The notes beneath the pieces were generated by a model. It had not been told where the DNA came from and made no database searches. It saw nothing but the letters and a program-made list of their open reading frames with translations. From Dermatemys mawii (lineage: Eukaryota; Chordata; Testudines; Dermatemydidae), in contig ML677365.1 in the NCBI GenBank assembly GCA_007922305.1, positions 20,108,188-20,172,187 of the forward strand: a DNA stretch of 64,000 nucleotides. Reading direction: 5' to 3'. The translations under genes and the position numbers were made by a program. Numbering within the stretch: position 1 is the stretch's first letter; each line of letters begins with the position of its first letter. Below are positions 1-10,618 of this stretch, in pieces.

Positions 1-575
1 GCGGGCTCCAGTTGGGGGTGCAGGCTGTGGAATGGGGCCAGAAACGAGCAGTTCAGGGTTCATGAGGGGGCTCTGGGCTGGAGGTGGGCGGTGAAAGGGC
101 TCCGGATGGGGGTTTGGGGTGCAGGAGGGTACTCCCGGTGGAACCGAGGGGTTCGGAGGGCAGGAGAGGGATCAGGGGTGCAGGCTCCTGGCGGCACTTA
201 CCTCAAGCAGCTCCCAGAAGCAGTGGCATGTCCCACATCTGGCTCCTATGCAGTGGCGTGGCCAGGCGGCTCTGCGCGCTGCCTCATCTGCAGGCATCAC
301 TCCTGCAGCTCCCATTGGCCACAGTTCCCAGGCAATGGGAGCTGCAGGTGTGGCGCTTGGGGCAGGAGCAGCGTGCAGAGTAGGAGCCAGAGGGGGGACA
401 TGCTGCTGCGTATGCATGGAGCCACAGCATGCACGGAGTGGGGTAAGCCCTCAACCCCACTCCCTAGCTGGAGCCTCTGAGTGGGGCAAGCCCCAGACCC
501 TGCTCCCTGGCAGGAGCCAGAGGACCAGATTAAAATGTCTGAAGGGCTGGATGCAGCCCCCATGCCATAGATTGA
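1..575. repeat. Decayed GC-rich repeat, probably the body and right end of a hAT MITE
   Basis: This stretch is GC-rich and made of phrases such as 'gggtgcagg' and 'cccattggccacagttcc' that recur at 53550-53895. Its last 50 bases resemble the right-hand part of the hAT MITEs found elsewhere in the window (a 'gggctggatgcagcccc' type phrase followed by a degraded 'gccatag' end). The left end lies outside the window. The ORFs here are GC-rich shadows with no recognisable protein. The family assignment is inferred from similarity within the window. Confidence 0.45.
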
Positions 576-958
576 GTACTTCCTATATCAAGGGTGGGCA
601 GAGTTCAAACAAATTCTTGACAGGAATCACAATACAAGAATCACATCACTCAACCTCTCACAAAAGCAGCATAAACTAGATTAGATACTTAGCATGAAGA
701 CATACTATGAGAGCTAAAAGTTATTTTTTAAAAAAAGCAAAGAGACAAGAATGAGCTGCTAACACTCTTAAATGGATATATGAATTTACTCTTAAAACTC
801 TCTCAAAAAAATAATTTGTTGATATGCTTTTTTAAATAGCGCTCATTACCCACAGCATCTGAACACCAAACAAGATTTATTATCACCATAATCCTGAGAG
901 AGAGAAGACTGGGTTCAGATTTGAAATTTATTAATCTGTGAATAAACCCTTTATATAT
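576..958. other. AT-rich intron sequence of OTUD6B, nothing recognised
   Basis: This is plain AT-rich sequence between two repeats, inside OTUD6B intron 2. No ORF, RNA gene or repeat end could be recognised. Confidence 0.4.
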
Positions 959-1623
959 TGTGACAAAGCTCCAAGTCTGTACTTGTGGGTCCTGAGCTTC
1001 CTGGAAGATTTAGGGGCCTCAGAAACTCATCTAGGCCCCAGAGTGACCTCCCTTTCTCAGTATAATTGGCGAGAGTCACCACCTAGTGAGTTACCTTCAT
1101 CACAGGCCAGTATGGAAGATGGAAAAGGGGGGAGCCCGGGCCCGCCCTCTACTCCGGACTCCAGCCCAGGGACCCTAATAGTATCAGCTAAGATGGCTGA
1201 CCTTTTAGGCACAAAACACAATACAATTCCCTGGGCTACTTCCCCACAGCAGTCCCCGCTTCTTCAAACTCCACTTCACCCTTACCTCAGGGCCTCCTTC
1301 CTTCAGTATGATATGTTGTCCACCACTCAGTCTCACCAACAGCATAACTTCCTTCCACAGCTCCTGACACCCACAGCCACCTGACTAACTGGGAGGTTTT
1401 TATCTGGTTTCAGCCAGTTCCTGATTGGCTTCAGGTGTCCCAATTAGGCTAGCTGTTTCTACTCCTTTCTAGAAGGTTCTTAATTGGCCCCAGGTGTCTT
1501 GATTGGCCTGGAGTAGCCTTTGTTTGGCTATCCAGGGAACAGGGACCTGCACATCCTGAGACTAATATACCTGCCTTCCAGCACTCTCCTATATATCCTA
1601 TATTCTGGTCTGACTCCGTCACA
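959..1623. mobile_element. Solo LTR-like element (TG...CA ends, 6-bp target duplication)
   Basis: The element starts TGTGACAAAG and ends CTCCGTCACA, so TGTGAC and GTCACA form inverted ends of the TG...CA LTR type. It is flanked on both sides by ATATAT (953-958 and 1624-1629), a possible 6-bp target duplication, although the motif is low in complexity. The interior has related phrases around 1415-1525 (gattggc, caggtgtc). It has no coding domain, so it is best read as a solo LTR of an endogenous LTR retroelement. Whether it is retroviral or gypsy-like cannot be decided from sight. It lies in OTUD6B intron 2, 111 bp from the exon 2 donor. Confidence 0.7.
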
Positions 1624-1734
1624 ATATATGTAACTGAGGATAGAATTATTAGAGATACACAATTTCAGTGAAAGCTGATGAGGGCAAATGTTAACCTCAA
1701 AGACCTTACAAATAAGGCTAAACATGACTGGTAC

Positions 1735-1889
1735 CTTATTCTGCTCAGGTAAAGTTTCCTTTAGCTGCTTCAGTTCTTCCTTGTGCTTCTGTTCCATTTC
1801 TGCCTCCAGTTTGGCAACATCATCAATCAACTGTTTTCTTCTCTTTTTGTCATTCTTAGGAACAGCATTTTTCATACCTTGAATTTTGG
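1735..1889 (-). CDS. OTUD6B: OTUD6B coding exon 2
   Basis: This exon has 155 bases and encodes residues 33-84. The acceptor is ...cctacag just above 1889, and the donor is AATAAG|gtacca at 1735/1734. It completes Ala33, split after its first base, and ends on a codon boundary. The charged sequence predicts a coiled coil (KLEAEMEQKHKEELKQL). The open frame continues past the donor into intron 2 without family similarity, so the splice site, not the ORF end, bounds the exon. Confidence 0.93.
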
Positions 1890-4800
1890 CTGTAGGAACA
1901 CACAGTAGAATGATCAATGGTTTACCTCTAATAAATGAAATATGCTAAATGTATTGGTGGTTATGAGACTGCCTAGCATGATTACGACATTTTAAAACAG
2001 CTATACTTTTTGAAAGATACAATTATCAACCCCAGGGGAAGCAAGTAAATATTCTAGTCACATCATCATTAAAGTATTTGCTACCCGTAAATCTTATAAA
2101 TACTATGGAACTCAGCCATAGCCTTCTCAAAATTATATGGGACTAAAATGTTTCATACTTTGCCTCAGCAAACTGTTTATTTTGAAAAGCTAGTGGAAAG
2201 TCTGTTGAAATTTGTCTGCATAACTCAAATGTCTGGAATCAGAAACTCTGAATTTGGATTGTTTTGCAGTCTCTATTGAAGAAGATAAATATTCAAGACT
2301 TCTGAAAGTCTGTGTATGGTCAGCTAGCTAGTTTCCCTCTGATATGACTGTAAAAATCACTGGCACATGTAATACTCTATAATACTTAACTCTTTTTAAA
2401 CTGACTAGCTTTGTAGGGATATGATTTTAAGATTGGCATGTTTGCAAGTGAACATTATAACTTTTCTTTGTAACTCCCTTTACCGTAGAATAGTATAGAA
2501 GAGCAGACACCTTCAGTTTCTCTTTTTATTTTTTTAAAAAAAAAACAGAAATGAAGTGCAAAAAAACTGATGTTAGTGCAACACAACAGCTGTGAAGTTA
2601 TAGGTGCATGAGAAATCAGGACACAAAGACAGTTCAGAGTCTCAGTCCTACAGTTACATCAACATGTATGCAATGGTCTGATTGCAAAAAAGAGACCAAT
2701 TCTTGAAACACAATGTTAACTTGAACTTGTTACATGTGTAGTATTTCCTATCTCTAAGAAGGTCCTCAGTGCTTCCAGGACACTGCAGATGACCAGCATC
2801 GATGGGAAAAGCAGCGCCTCCTTGAAGGAAACCCATGGAGACGATGCTGCAGGGAGATCTTGCACCTCGAGGGTGGCCTTCCAAGACATCACAGCCAGGA
2901 CAAACATCATCTCCCCTGCTCCTCAGGAGAAGGATGCTAGAACCAGAACTTCTCCCACCTCCTCCACTGCTCAGTATCCTGATACTGGTTGCTGTTCTGC
3001 TGTGTTGGAGGCAGGGCTTTGGAGCGGTGCTCCGGCTCCATTCCAGTTCCAGGCAACAACCTGCAGCTCCATGCTCCAGCTCCGGGCTCTGCTCCAAAGC
3101 CCTGGTTGGAGGGTACCCTAACTGGTGAGACCAGTCTCTCCTCAGAAACCACGCAGCAAGACCCAAACATCTCACTAGATGGCTGCCCAGCCAAACCTCC
3201 TCATACTACTCTCCCAGAGGAATGAGAACTATCTAATGCAGGGTCAGAAACCTTTCAGAAGTGGTGTGCTGAGTCTTTATTTATTCATTCTAATTTAAGG
3301 TTGTGTGTGCCAGTAATACATTTTAATGTTTTTAGAAGGTCTCTATCTATAAATCTATAATATGTAACTAAACTATTGTTGTATGTAAAGTAAATAAGAT
3401 TTTTTAAATGTTTAAGAAGTTTTATTTAAAATTAAATTAAAATGCCGAGCCCCCCAAACTGGTGACCAGGACCCGGGCAGTATAAATTCCACTGAAAAAT
3501 CAGTTTGCATGTCACCTTTGGCACGCGTGCCATACGTTGCCTAATATTGATCTAAAGAATCTGTTGATACAACTGAAGCCTACCCAACAAAAGGAGAAGA
3601 AAAGGAGAACAATTGCATCTATCTCAGGGGTGGGCAAACTATGGCCCGCGTTCCAAAAGCAGAAACACCACATGCTCCAGCTCCGAACTCCCCAAACATG
3701 CCAGCTGCTGCATCCCAACCAATTCCCTCACAGCCACAGCACAAAAAAGTGGTCCAACCATCTACTGAGGGAAGGCTTAAGCAAGGCAAATCCATCTCCA
3801 GGCAGCTTAGTGCTTCCTCGCAGCATGTCCAGCACAACGTAGTCCTCAGAAGGGTCAGCGCCCCTCCACAGGTAACATCACAGAATCCTTGACGTCAAAA
3901 GATCTAGCACTACCTCACAGGCCACACAGCGAGATCCAGTGAGTGGAGGAGATTTCTCCATGGCTCAGACCATGCAACAGGACCCCACCCCCTAGGCAGA
4001 CCAGCACAACCTCCAAGACCACCCAACATGACCTTGCCCCTGCCCAGAAAGTCTCACATTTCATCAAAGACTCCCCCCTGCCAGAACTTATCCACAGAAA
4101 GACCAGCATCGCTCCAGAAATTCCCAAGCTAGATCGCATCATAAAAGAGTCAGTACCGCTCCTTATAAAACTGTCCTTCCTAAAAGGACCAATGCTGCCC
4201 TAAAATCCGTAAGGGAAGACACAGCCCTCGTTCCAGAAGATCTGGCGTGAAACTTTCTCTAACTGGTCTGGGAATTGTACGAAGGCTGCATCACCACCAT
4301 CTGCTCCACGGAAGGTGAGACACCCAAAATTCTTATCTGTAGCAGCATGACATCACCAGCCAGGCTGCCAACAGGATGGGATTCCGCTTCAATGCCAGGA
4401 AGTGTGCATCCCTCATATCGATGCAGTAGAAGGGATTCAGTCCAGGTTACGTCTTTTCCAATTCAAGGATGAACCCATGATCTTCCTCGAGGACGGGCAG
4501 GTATACCAACATATTGGCACTCCGATGGTTTCTGCATCCAGCAGCACCTGAGGATACCTCAGAGAGATCCTACAAGAAGTGACCAGAATGGACTCCTCCC
4601 TATTGGCTCCGTGGCGGAAGAGCAATGCTTTGAACATCTTCCTCATTCCCTGTATCTCATTTTTTCTGAGGGGATCTGCCGTGGCGAAGGTACCTCTGAA
4701 CAAGGCAGACCATATCATCCGGCAGCTGGTGAAGAAGTGGATTTTCTTCCCCAAAAGGCCAGCAATGAACTGATGTGCATCTCGCACAGGCAGGCACCAA

Positions 4801-7041
4801 CATTCCTCAGATGGGTGATCTGTGCAATGTTCACTCACGCCTCGCAAGGTCCCTGGACGTCACGGTGAGAAACACTGCAGAGGGTGCTCTGCAGGATGCC
4901 ATCAAGAAGCAAATCACCAGGACCCCCTCCAACCAAGATGTCACCACCTCCCTGAGCGGCTCGCTGGTAAGTGAATTTGGAAGAGACAGGGAGACTTTGC
5001 TTCACTCTGGACTTGTGCCCACAATGCTATGCGACGACTGGAGAAGCGTATCGGCTACCACTGGATGTAGTGTGAGGAATGCCAGAAGCTGGGAGTCCTG
5101 GTGCCACAGGTGAAGAATACAGATCACACTATCATCACTCCAAGAGCTAGAACTATGCTGGAGGAGACCTTGAAGGTTGCCATTCGGTGCCAATATGTGA
5201 AAAACCTGAAACAGAAGTCGGACCAGGGTAAGGCATTCGAGGTGAAGTGCAAGTGGGATGCCAGCAACCACTTGCTCCCTGGGGGCAGCTTCACCCGATT
5301 TGCTGACTGGAGGTTCATCCACAGGGCCCAGCTCAACTGCATCTCACTGAACAGACCCGTCCGCCACAGGAATCAGGACAAGCGATGCAGAAAGTGCGGC
5401 TACGCCAACAAGATGCTACCCCACATCTTTCAAGCCCCATTCAAGAGCTTGGCAGCTGCGACATTAGAGTCATCCTGCCACCCATGGGGAAGGCTGCCAT
5501 AAACTCCGCCATCCCCAGAACCGATAACCAGCTGCGACTGGACAGCGTCATCACCAATGAGGACTGGAAGAATATCAGCATGGTAGATGTCACAGTGCCA
5601 TTTGAGAACAGGATCTCAGCCTTCCACAATGCTCAAGCTTTAAAGGTAAAGAAATATGCCCCCATGGCCAAAACCTTGAGAGTTCAGGATTACCAGGTCC
5701 AGACACATGCACTGATCATCGGAGCCCTAGGCACATGGGACTCCAGTAACAAGCGAGCGCTGACAGAATGCGGAATCGGCCATAACTACACTCAGCTGAT
5801 ACGGCAACTCATGGTGTCGGACGCCATCAGCTGGTCGAGGGACATCTACATAGAACACATCACCAGACATAGGCAATACAAGGAGGGATGAGCTGGAGTG
5901 CTGAAGAGAAGCACAATCAGGTAAGTAACAAATACTTTCCTCATGGACTGTATTTTCTAAATGGATAACCAACCTAATTCTCAATTACTGAGAGAATCTC
6001 CACTCATTGATATATTTTGCTTTCCACAACCAAAATCTCTGTACAACTTTTCATGAGTGATGTACCCAATATTCAGATTCTAACATCTAAACTGTATTGT
6101 TAAATCTATTCACCTAAATTTGGGTTATTGCTGATTATGTACTCTATGTATCATGACTTTTAAAAATAAACTCTGTATTTGTGGATAATTTAAGCACTAT
6201 ACCCACATGTACAGACACTCTTTTCTAAACCTACATATTATATTTTTTAAGATTAGCTTTAATAAAATTTTTAAATCTGTTCTTTCCTATCTCTGAAGTT
6301 TTCTTTCTGAACCTTAAATGTAAACTAATAAACTGTTCATTTATGATATTTTGTTGTGTACTACTGTATATAAACCTCAGCTTGGGAATTCTCACCTTGT
6401 GGGTTTCATTGTTCATAACTGCACCAGTGGTAGTTTTCCTACCTTACATTCAAGTTAAGTGTTGTCCCTAACGCAGTAAGAAAGCTTCAGAGATATATGG
6501 ACTGGGAGACAAATTCCTGGGCCCTAACCCTGCCTCTCAAAAGGATTCACCAAGTGAGGAAACCACTTCACCACTCTGCTTCCCTTTCTTCGTCTGTAAG
6601 AAGAGAATTATTTCCTACTTCCTAGAAGGGTCTTAACTTTGAAGGGCGACATACATGCTGCCCCGCTACCCACGGGGAAAGCTGGCTCTGACAGCAGCAC
6701 TATATGAAGCGGCACGGACTAGGGGGTCCCATCGCAACCTTCCCAGGCCAGACCCTGCGCTCTCGAGTGCCCCCTCTGACTCCATGCCCGGCACACACCC
6801 CTCTGCCCAGCTCCAGCCACCCCCGACCCAGCACACACCCCTCCGCGACCCCTCGCCCTGCATCCACCCCTTCATCCCGTCCGACCCCCGGGCTCTCCCT
6901 GTCCTCGGGCCTCCCTCTCCCCAAGCTCCACAGCCGCTCCTCACCCTGCAGCTCCCGCTTCTCCCTGCGCTGACTCCTCACGAGCAGCTCGAATTCGTCC
7001 GCCGCCGCCGGCTCCTCCTGCCCGGGCCCCAGGCCCTCCAT
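1735..7041 (-). CDS. OTUD6B: OTUD6B, OTU-domain deubiquitinase 6B (5' part, exons 1-2; rest off the left edge)
   Basis: Two minus-strand exons, 7041-6945 and 1889-1735, join in frame (phase 1) to give the first 84 residues. Across the join the protein reads ...KRELQ|AKIQGMKNAVPKNDKK, followed by a Lys/Glu-rich helix containing VAKLEAEMEQKHKEELKQL. This matches the N-terminal coiled-coil region of vertebrate OTUD6B closely. In the family this region precedes a C-terminal OTU cysteine-protease domain that removes ubiquitin chains and has been linked to proteasome function and translation control. The catalytic exons lie left of position 1, so integrity of the enzyme cannot be judged. Both splice sites are GT-AG. 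The gene is divergent from PIP4P2. Confidence 0.93.
3239..3549. mobile_element. hAT MITE (311 bp) with near-perfect 8-bp target duplication
   Basis: The left end begins cagggtcagaaacctttcag and the right end is ...ccatacgttgcctaatattg, a decayed inverted match. The flanks are ATCTAATG (3231-3238) and ATCTAAAG (3550-3557), 7 of 8 identical. The AT-rich body is non-coding. The layout matches a common reptile hAT MITE type. It is inserted in OTUD6B intron 1, apparently splitting the older retrotransposon sequence. Confidence 0.75.
3625..3650. repeat. Isolated hAT terminal fragment
   Basis: The phrase caggggtgggcaaactatgg plus gcccgc is the same end seen on complete hAT MITEs at 8378, 27516 and 39356. 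Here it stops after about 26 bases and has no partner end or paired target duplication nearby. It is a truncated copy. Confidence 0.55.
4320..5905 (+). pseudogene. Decayed R2/R4-like non-LTR retrotransposon ORF: RT C-terminal region and restriction-like endonuclease
   Basis: Several plus-strand frames (4437-4773, 4775-5113, 5101-5502, 5385-5891) each carry consecutive pieces of one protein, so several frameshifts have occurred. The order is a post-RT region (GSAVAKVPLNKADHIIRQLV, then KKWIFFPKRPAMN near 4675-4770), a cysteine-rich segment (RCRKCGYANKMLPH near 5380-5425, lacking the last Cys of a CCHC), and an endonuclease core with MVDVTVPFEN near 5580. This zinc-knuckle plus restriction-like endonuclease order is characteristic of R2/R4-type site-specific LINEs. 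The usual PD of the endonuclease motif reads LD (RLDSVITNED), so it is probably inactive. The RT catalytic core was not found. Confidence 0.7.
6945..7041 (-). CDS. OTUD6B: OTUD6B coding exon 1
   Basis: This exon encodes residues 1-32, starting MEGLGPGQEEPAAADEFELL and ending REKRELQ, then one base of a split codon before gtgagg. The acidic start followed by an Arg/Lys-rich helix and ELQ fits the family. The start at 7041 was chosen because its length agrees with the usual N-terminus. An in-frame ATG at 7131 would add 30 residues (MSPSHVACGAGG...) unlike the family; its context has a purine at -3 whereas 7041 has C, so the longer form cannot be excluded. Confidence 0.88.
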
Positions 7042-7135
7042 GAGCCCGTGCTCGAGCCGGGCGGCGACCCCGCACAGCGCCGCACCGCACACCCCGCCCC
7101 CGGCACCGCACGCGACGTGAGAGGGGGACATGCCA

Positions 7136-7164
7136 CGCGCACGCAGCCGGGAGCGCGCACGCAG
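7136..7164. promoter_or_regulatory. Doubled NRF1-like motif in the OTUD6B promoter
   Basis: The 11-mer CGCGCACGCAG occurs exactly twice, at 7136-7146 and 7154-7164, 18 bp apart, about 100 bp upstream of the chosen start codon. The GCGCACGC core resembles an NRF1 site, a common element in housekeeping CpG promoters. Function is inferred from motif similarity only. Confidence 0.4.
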
Positions 7165-7670
7165 CCCACTTCTCTGCGCTCGCCTCTCAGGCGTTCGGCA
7201 GGTGCCGGTGGGACGCGCGCCCGGGAGAGTCCTGGGCAGGGATCGTTCCCAGGCGGTCCTAGCGCCGCCGATTACCGGGGTTCAGTGTAGCGCAGGTTCC
7301 TTTGCTCCGAGGGGCTGATGTGTCGGCCTCCTGGCGCCAGGCTGTGCCGCTTGGCCTGGCCGGGCACGGAGCCTGGGGTGGGACGTTCAGAGCGGGTCAG
7401 CCCCTGCTCTTGACAGCCCCGTGAAACCCCCAGTTCGGGGTTTGTTGTGCTCCCCGCCCTCCGCCCCTTAGCTGCTTTGGGGCGGGGGGCAAACAGTATA
7501 ATGCAGGCCCCTAGCAAGCCCTTGGCAGTGTCAGAGCAACCCTCAGGATTATTTTATTTTATTTTGCCCAGTTTCTGTTTGCCAGAAAAGGCCGTTTTCC
7601 CTTGGGGACACCCCCCTTCCCCCCCAACCCTTCGTTTGGTTTGTAACAAACAGTCCAGCCAGTTCTAGAT

Positions 7671-7971
7671 CAGTGGTTCTCAGCCCGGGCTCTGGGGGGA
7701 CTGCGAGCAGGTTGCAGGGGGGCCGGCCAAAATAAACCAGAGAGCAGGGCCAGCATTACACTTGCCCCCCCAGGCTGAAAGCCCAAGGATCCTGGCCCGA
7801 AGCTGCAGCTGGAGCAACAGGCCCCCAGGCAATGGCCCTGCTTGCTACTCCAGCCCTGGTTTTTAATCTACTGACTATACAGAAATTGTTGTGGCAGAGG
7901 TTGGCCAGGATGTTTTTACAGCATGTTGAGGGGTGGGGGGGACTCAGAAAGAAAATGGTTAAGAACCCCTG
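7671..7971. mobile_element. hAT MITE (301 bp) with TTCTAGAT/TTCTAGAA flanks
   Basis: The ends are cagtggttctcagcc and ...ggttaagaacccctg, a clear terminal inverted repeat. The 8-bp flanks are TTCTAGAT (7663-7670) and TTCTAGAA (7972-7979), 7 of 8 identical. The interior is non-coding. It sits about 630 bp upstream of the OTUD6B start codon. Confidence 0.8.
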
Positions 7972-8377
7972 TTCTAGAATAAATCAACAGCATGATCTGT
8001 TAACCTTGCTCAGTCCACTCAGGTCTATGGGCATGTCTTCAGCAGGGGAAAAAGATGTGGCTTGAGTTAACTGACTGGAAATAAAAGCCTAGTGAAGATA
8101 GGGCAGCTTATAGTTTTCACACATATTAGAAATAAGCACTGAACTCACCCTGCTAACACATGAAAACTACAAAGTACCTTGTCTTTTCTAGTATTTTATT
8201 TCAAGTTAGTTAACTCAAGTTTATTACTCAATTTAAGAATACACTGTTTTTCCTAGTGAAGGCAAAGCCCAAGTGTCCTGAGTCCTCAAGTGGTGGGATA
8301 TAGCACTTTGTGTCACCGCAGAGCAGTTATGTGATTGCATGATCAGTGTTTAGGGTGAAGGCCCTATCATGCTAGTT

Positions 8378-9028
8378 CAGGGGTGGGCAAACTTTTTGGC
8401 CTGAGGGCCACATCAGGGTTGCAAAATTGTATGGAGGGCCAGGTAGGGAAGGCTGTGCCTCCCCAAACAGCCTGGCCCCTCCCACATCCAACCTCCTCCC
8501 ACTTCCTGTGCCCTGACTGCCCCCCTCAGAATCGCTGAGTCATCCAACCTCCCTGCTCCTGTCCCCTAACCTCCCCCAGGACCTCACCCCCATCCAACCT
8601 CCCTTCTCCCTGTCCCCTGAGTGCCCCAACCCCTATCTGCACCTCCTTGAGTGCCCCCTCAGAATCCCCAATCCATCCAACCCATGCTGCGACTTGTCCC
8701 CTGACTACCTCCTCCAGAGACGCCCCAACCCCTGCTCCCTGTCCCCTGACTGCCCTCCGGGACCCTTATCCAACTCCCGACCCCTTACCACACCGCTCAG
8801 AGCAGCATGTCTGGCAGTCATGTGGCCCAGCTGGAGCTAAACACACTGTCCTGCAGGAGCACACAGCCCCATCCCCCAGGGTGCTGCCCGCATAGCAGGA
8901 TGGCTCCAGAGGAGAGGGGAAGGCGCGGGATGGGCCGGGGCTAGCCTCTGGGGCAAGGAGCTTAGGGGCCGGGCAGGATGGTCCAGCGGACCGGATGTGG
9001 CCTGCAAGCCATAGTTTGTCCACCCCTA
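8378..9028. mobile_element. hAT MITE (651 bp), 'caggggtgggcaaact' family
   Basis: The ends are caggggtgggcaaacttttt and ...atagtttgtccacccct with a final changed base, giving an inverted repeat of about 16 bp. Flanks are TGCTAGTT (8370-8377) and CGCTAGTT (9029-9036), 7 of 8 identical. The interior is a C-rich, CT-repetitive stretch. The same family occurs at 27516 (reversed), 31956, 38718 and 39356. Open frames inside are low-complexity and not real genes. Confidence 0.82.
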
Positions 9029-9292
9029 CGCTAGTTGCTCAGTTTCTGTCCTGAAAAGAACGGAAACCCATTTATAGACATTCATTTGAATATAAGTGCA
9101 CTTTACCAATAAATTCCTTGGTGCTGTCACTAAAACTCTTCTTTGGAATATCACCACAGATGGGCAGAATACAATCAGTAAATTTTGATAGTTTCAGTTG
9201 TTTTTAAAATGTTTTCAAATTTGGCAAAGGTTATACAAGGTTATTTTATACTTAACTGACATGGCAGTACTATAACCAACAGATCGCCTACA

Positions 9293-9410
9293 TAGGGTGA
9301 CCAGATGTCCCATTTTTATAGGGTCCTGATTTTGGGGTCTTTTTCTTATATAGGCTCCTATTACCCCCAACCCCATCCCGATTTTTCACACTTGCTGTCT
9401 GATCACCCTA
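9293..9410. mobile_element. Short MITE with TA-flanked inverted ends
   Basis: The 118-bp segment starts TAGGGTGACCAGATG and ends CTGATCACCCTA, which are inverted copies with TA at each edge. Similar TIR sequence bounds the larger element at 23669-25126. The family (Tc1/mariner-like or other) is uncertain. Confidence 0.6.
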
Positions 9411-10618
9411 CTCCTACAGCATGAGCTAAAATGTATAATGCAGACAAAATGACAGAAACCTTTAAAAAAAAAAACATTAGTCCAGATCTTCCAACCCTCA
9501 CATGGTAAAATACGCCTTTATACCAGCAGCAGATGTTCAGTTAGACACAGTAGGCCCATAGGGGTGCTGGTGTTCTAGGGGCACAAGTTGCCAAGCATGC
9601 AATATTCTAGTCCAATTGTGCTGTTTTTAGCTGCTAGCTGCCAGGGGTATTGGCAGTTGCGGTATTTTGGGCTAGTTTGCAGTGGCTGCTGCTGGCACCA
9701 GCAGTGATTAGTTCTCCGGAGGAAAGAAGCCTCCTGATCTGCCCCACCCCCCTGCCTAGACCCCTCACACACCTCTTGTCTCAAGTTGTGCCTCCACCCC
9801 TTAAGAGACGTTTGCAGCATGCACAGAATTTTTGAAGGAGGGAAGCAGATTTTTTTCCCCTGCAAAACAATTGCTGCAGTTCCGCCCTTTACCCACCAGA
9901 GGCCGCTGTAGTGCCAGAAAGAGCCTGAGCTGAGCTGACTGGTCTGCCGCGAACAGCTAGCTGTGCTAAGGGCACATAAGATGTAAATCTGTCCTGCTTA
10001 GCTCAATAATACCTCTAAATTCCCCATGCAGCGGATAAAGTGTTTGTACTAAATTGCAAAAGTAGAATGTTGAAACAACAGTATAATGTTATAGTTATGT
10101 AATGCCTTTCACACAGCAGGAAGCCAGAGAACTTTACAAACATTTGTACCTGTACACGAATTGTTTCATCCACTGCTGAAATCTGTCAACTGATTAAGGA
10201 ACACATTGCACTAAATAGTTTCAGCCAGAAAGTGAAGAAAGATGCTCATTAAAATTTAAATAGGGAAGGAAATTTAAGTAGGCAGAATAATTATCCAAAC
10301 TGGAATTTGGCCAAGATGCTGCTATGCTTGTGCTAAGTGCCATGGGATCTTTAATGATCAAAAGCTGTCAGGACCTCGGTTTTAATTCTCATTAAAATGA
10401 TGGCAAATCACTCCTTTATATAGTCCCCTCATAGCCCCATTCTGGTGCATTGGCTCATTCCTTACTCAGAGAGAAGAGTGCCACCTAGTGAAGTGCCAAA
10501 ACCAACCTTGCATCACTCTAGGCTTTTCTTGAACATCTAAGAATTAACATTGTTTCATTTTCTAGATCAAAGACCAAGAGGCTTTAAATGATAAACAGGT
10601 AACTTAAATCCACACTGC
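9411..10618. other. Intergenic sequence, nothing recognised
   Basis: Mixed AT-rich sequence with no convincing gene, RNA or complete repeat. A short ORF on the minus strand (9575-9865) has no recognisable domain. Confidence 0.35.

Larger units (their letters stand above)
2770..4265 (+). other. Possible 5' part of the R2/R4-like retrotransposon (Ser/Thr/Pro/Gln-rich translations)
   Basis: Plus-strand frames on both sides of the hAT MITE at 3239-3549 read as low-complexity protein rich in Ser, Thr, Pro and Gln, with related phrases (SSETTQQDP near 3140, SKTTQHDLAPAQ near 4020). They lie directly upstream of the endonuclease-bearing fragment at 4320-5905 and point the same way. This may be the decayed N-terminal region of the same element. 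No zinc finger or Myb motif was identified, so the link is inference. Confidence 0.35.
1890..6944 (-). other. OTUD6B intron 1
   Basis: This GT-AG intron runs from gtgagg at 6944 to ...tacag at 1890. It contains the R2/R4-like retrotransposon remnant (about 2770-5905), a hAT MITE (3239-3549) and a stray hAT end (3625-3650). The stretches 1890-2760 and 5906-6640 are AT-rich and show nothing else recognisable. Confidence 0.85.
6655..7470 (-). promoter_or_regulatory. CpG-rich promoter region of OTUD6B
   Basis: The sequence changes abruptly from AT-rich to GC- and CpG-rich around 6655 and stays so to about 7470. It covers OTUD6B exon 1 and its upstream flank. Sp1-type boxes (ccccgcccc near 7093-7101) and a doubled NRF1-like motif are present, with no TATA box in an obvious position. 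The transcription start was not determined. Confidence 0.75.

Noticed and set aside
6655..7290. Long plus-strand ORF in the OTUD6B CpG island
   Set aside because: It is the antisense shadow of a GC-rich promoter and exon 1, with Pro/Ser/Arg-rich low-complexity translation.
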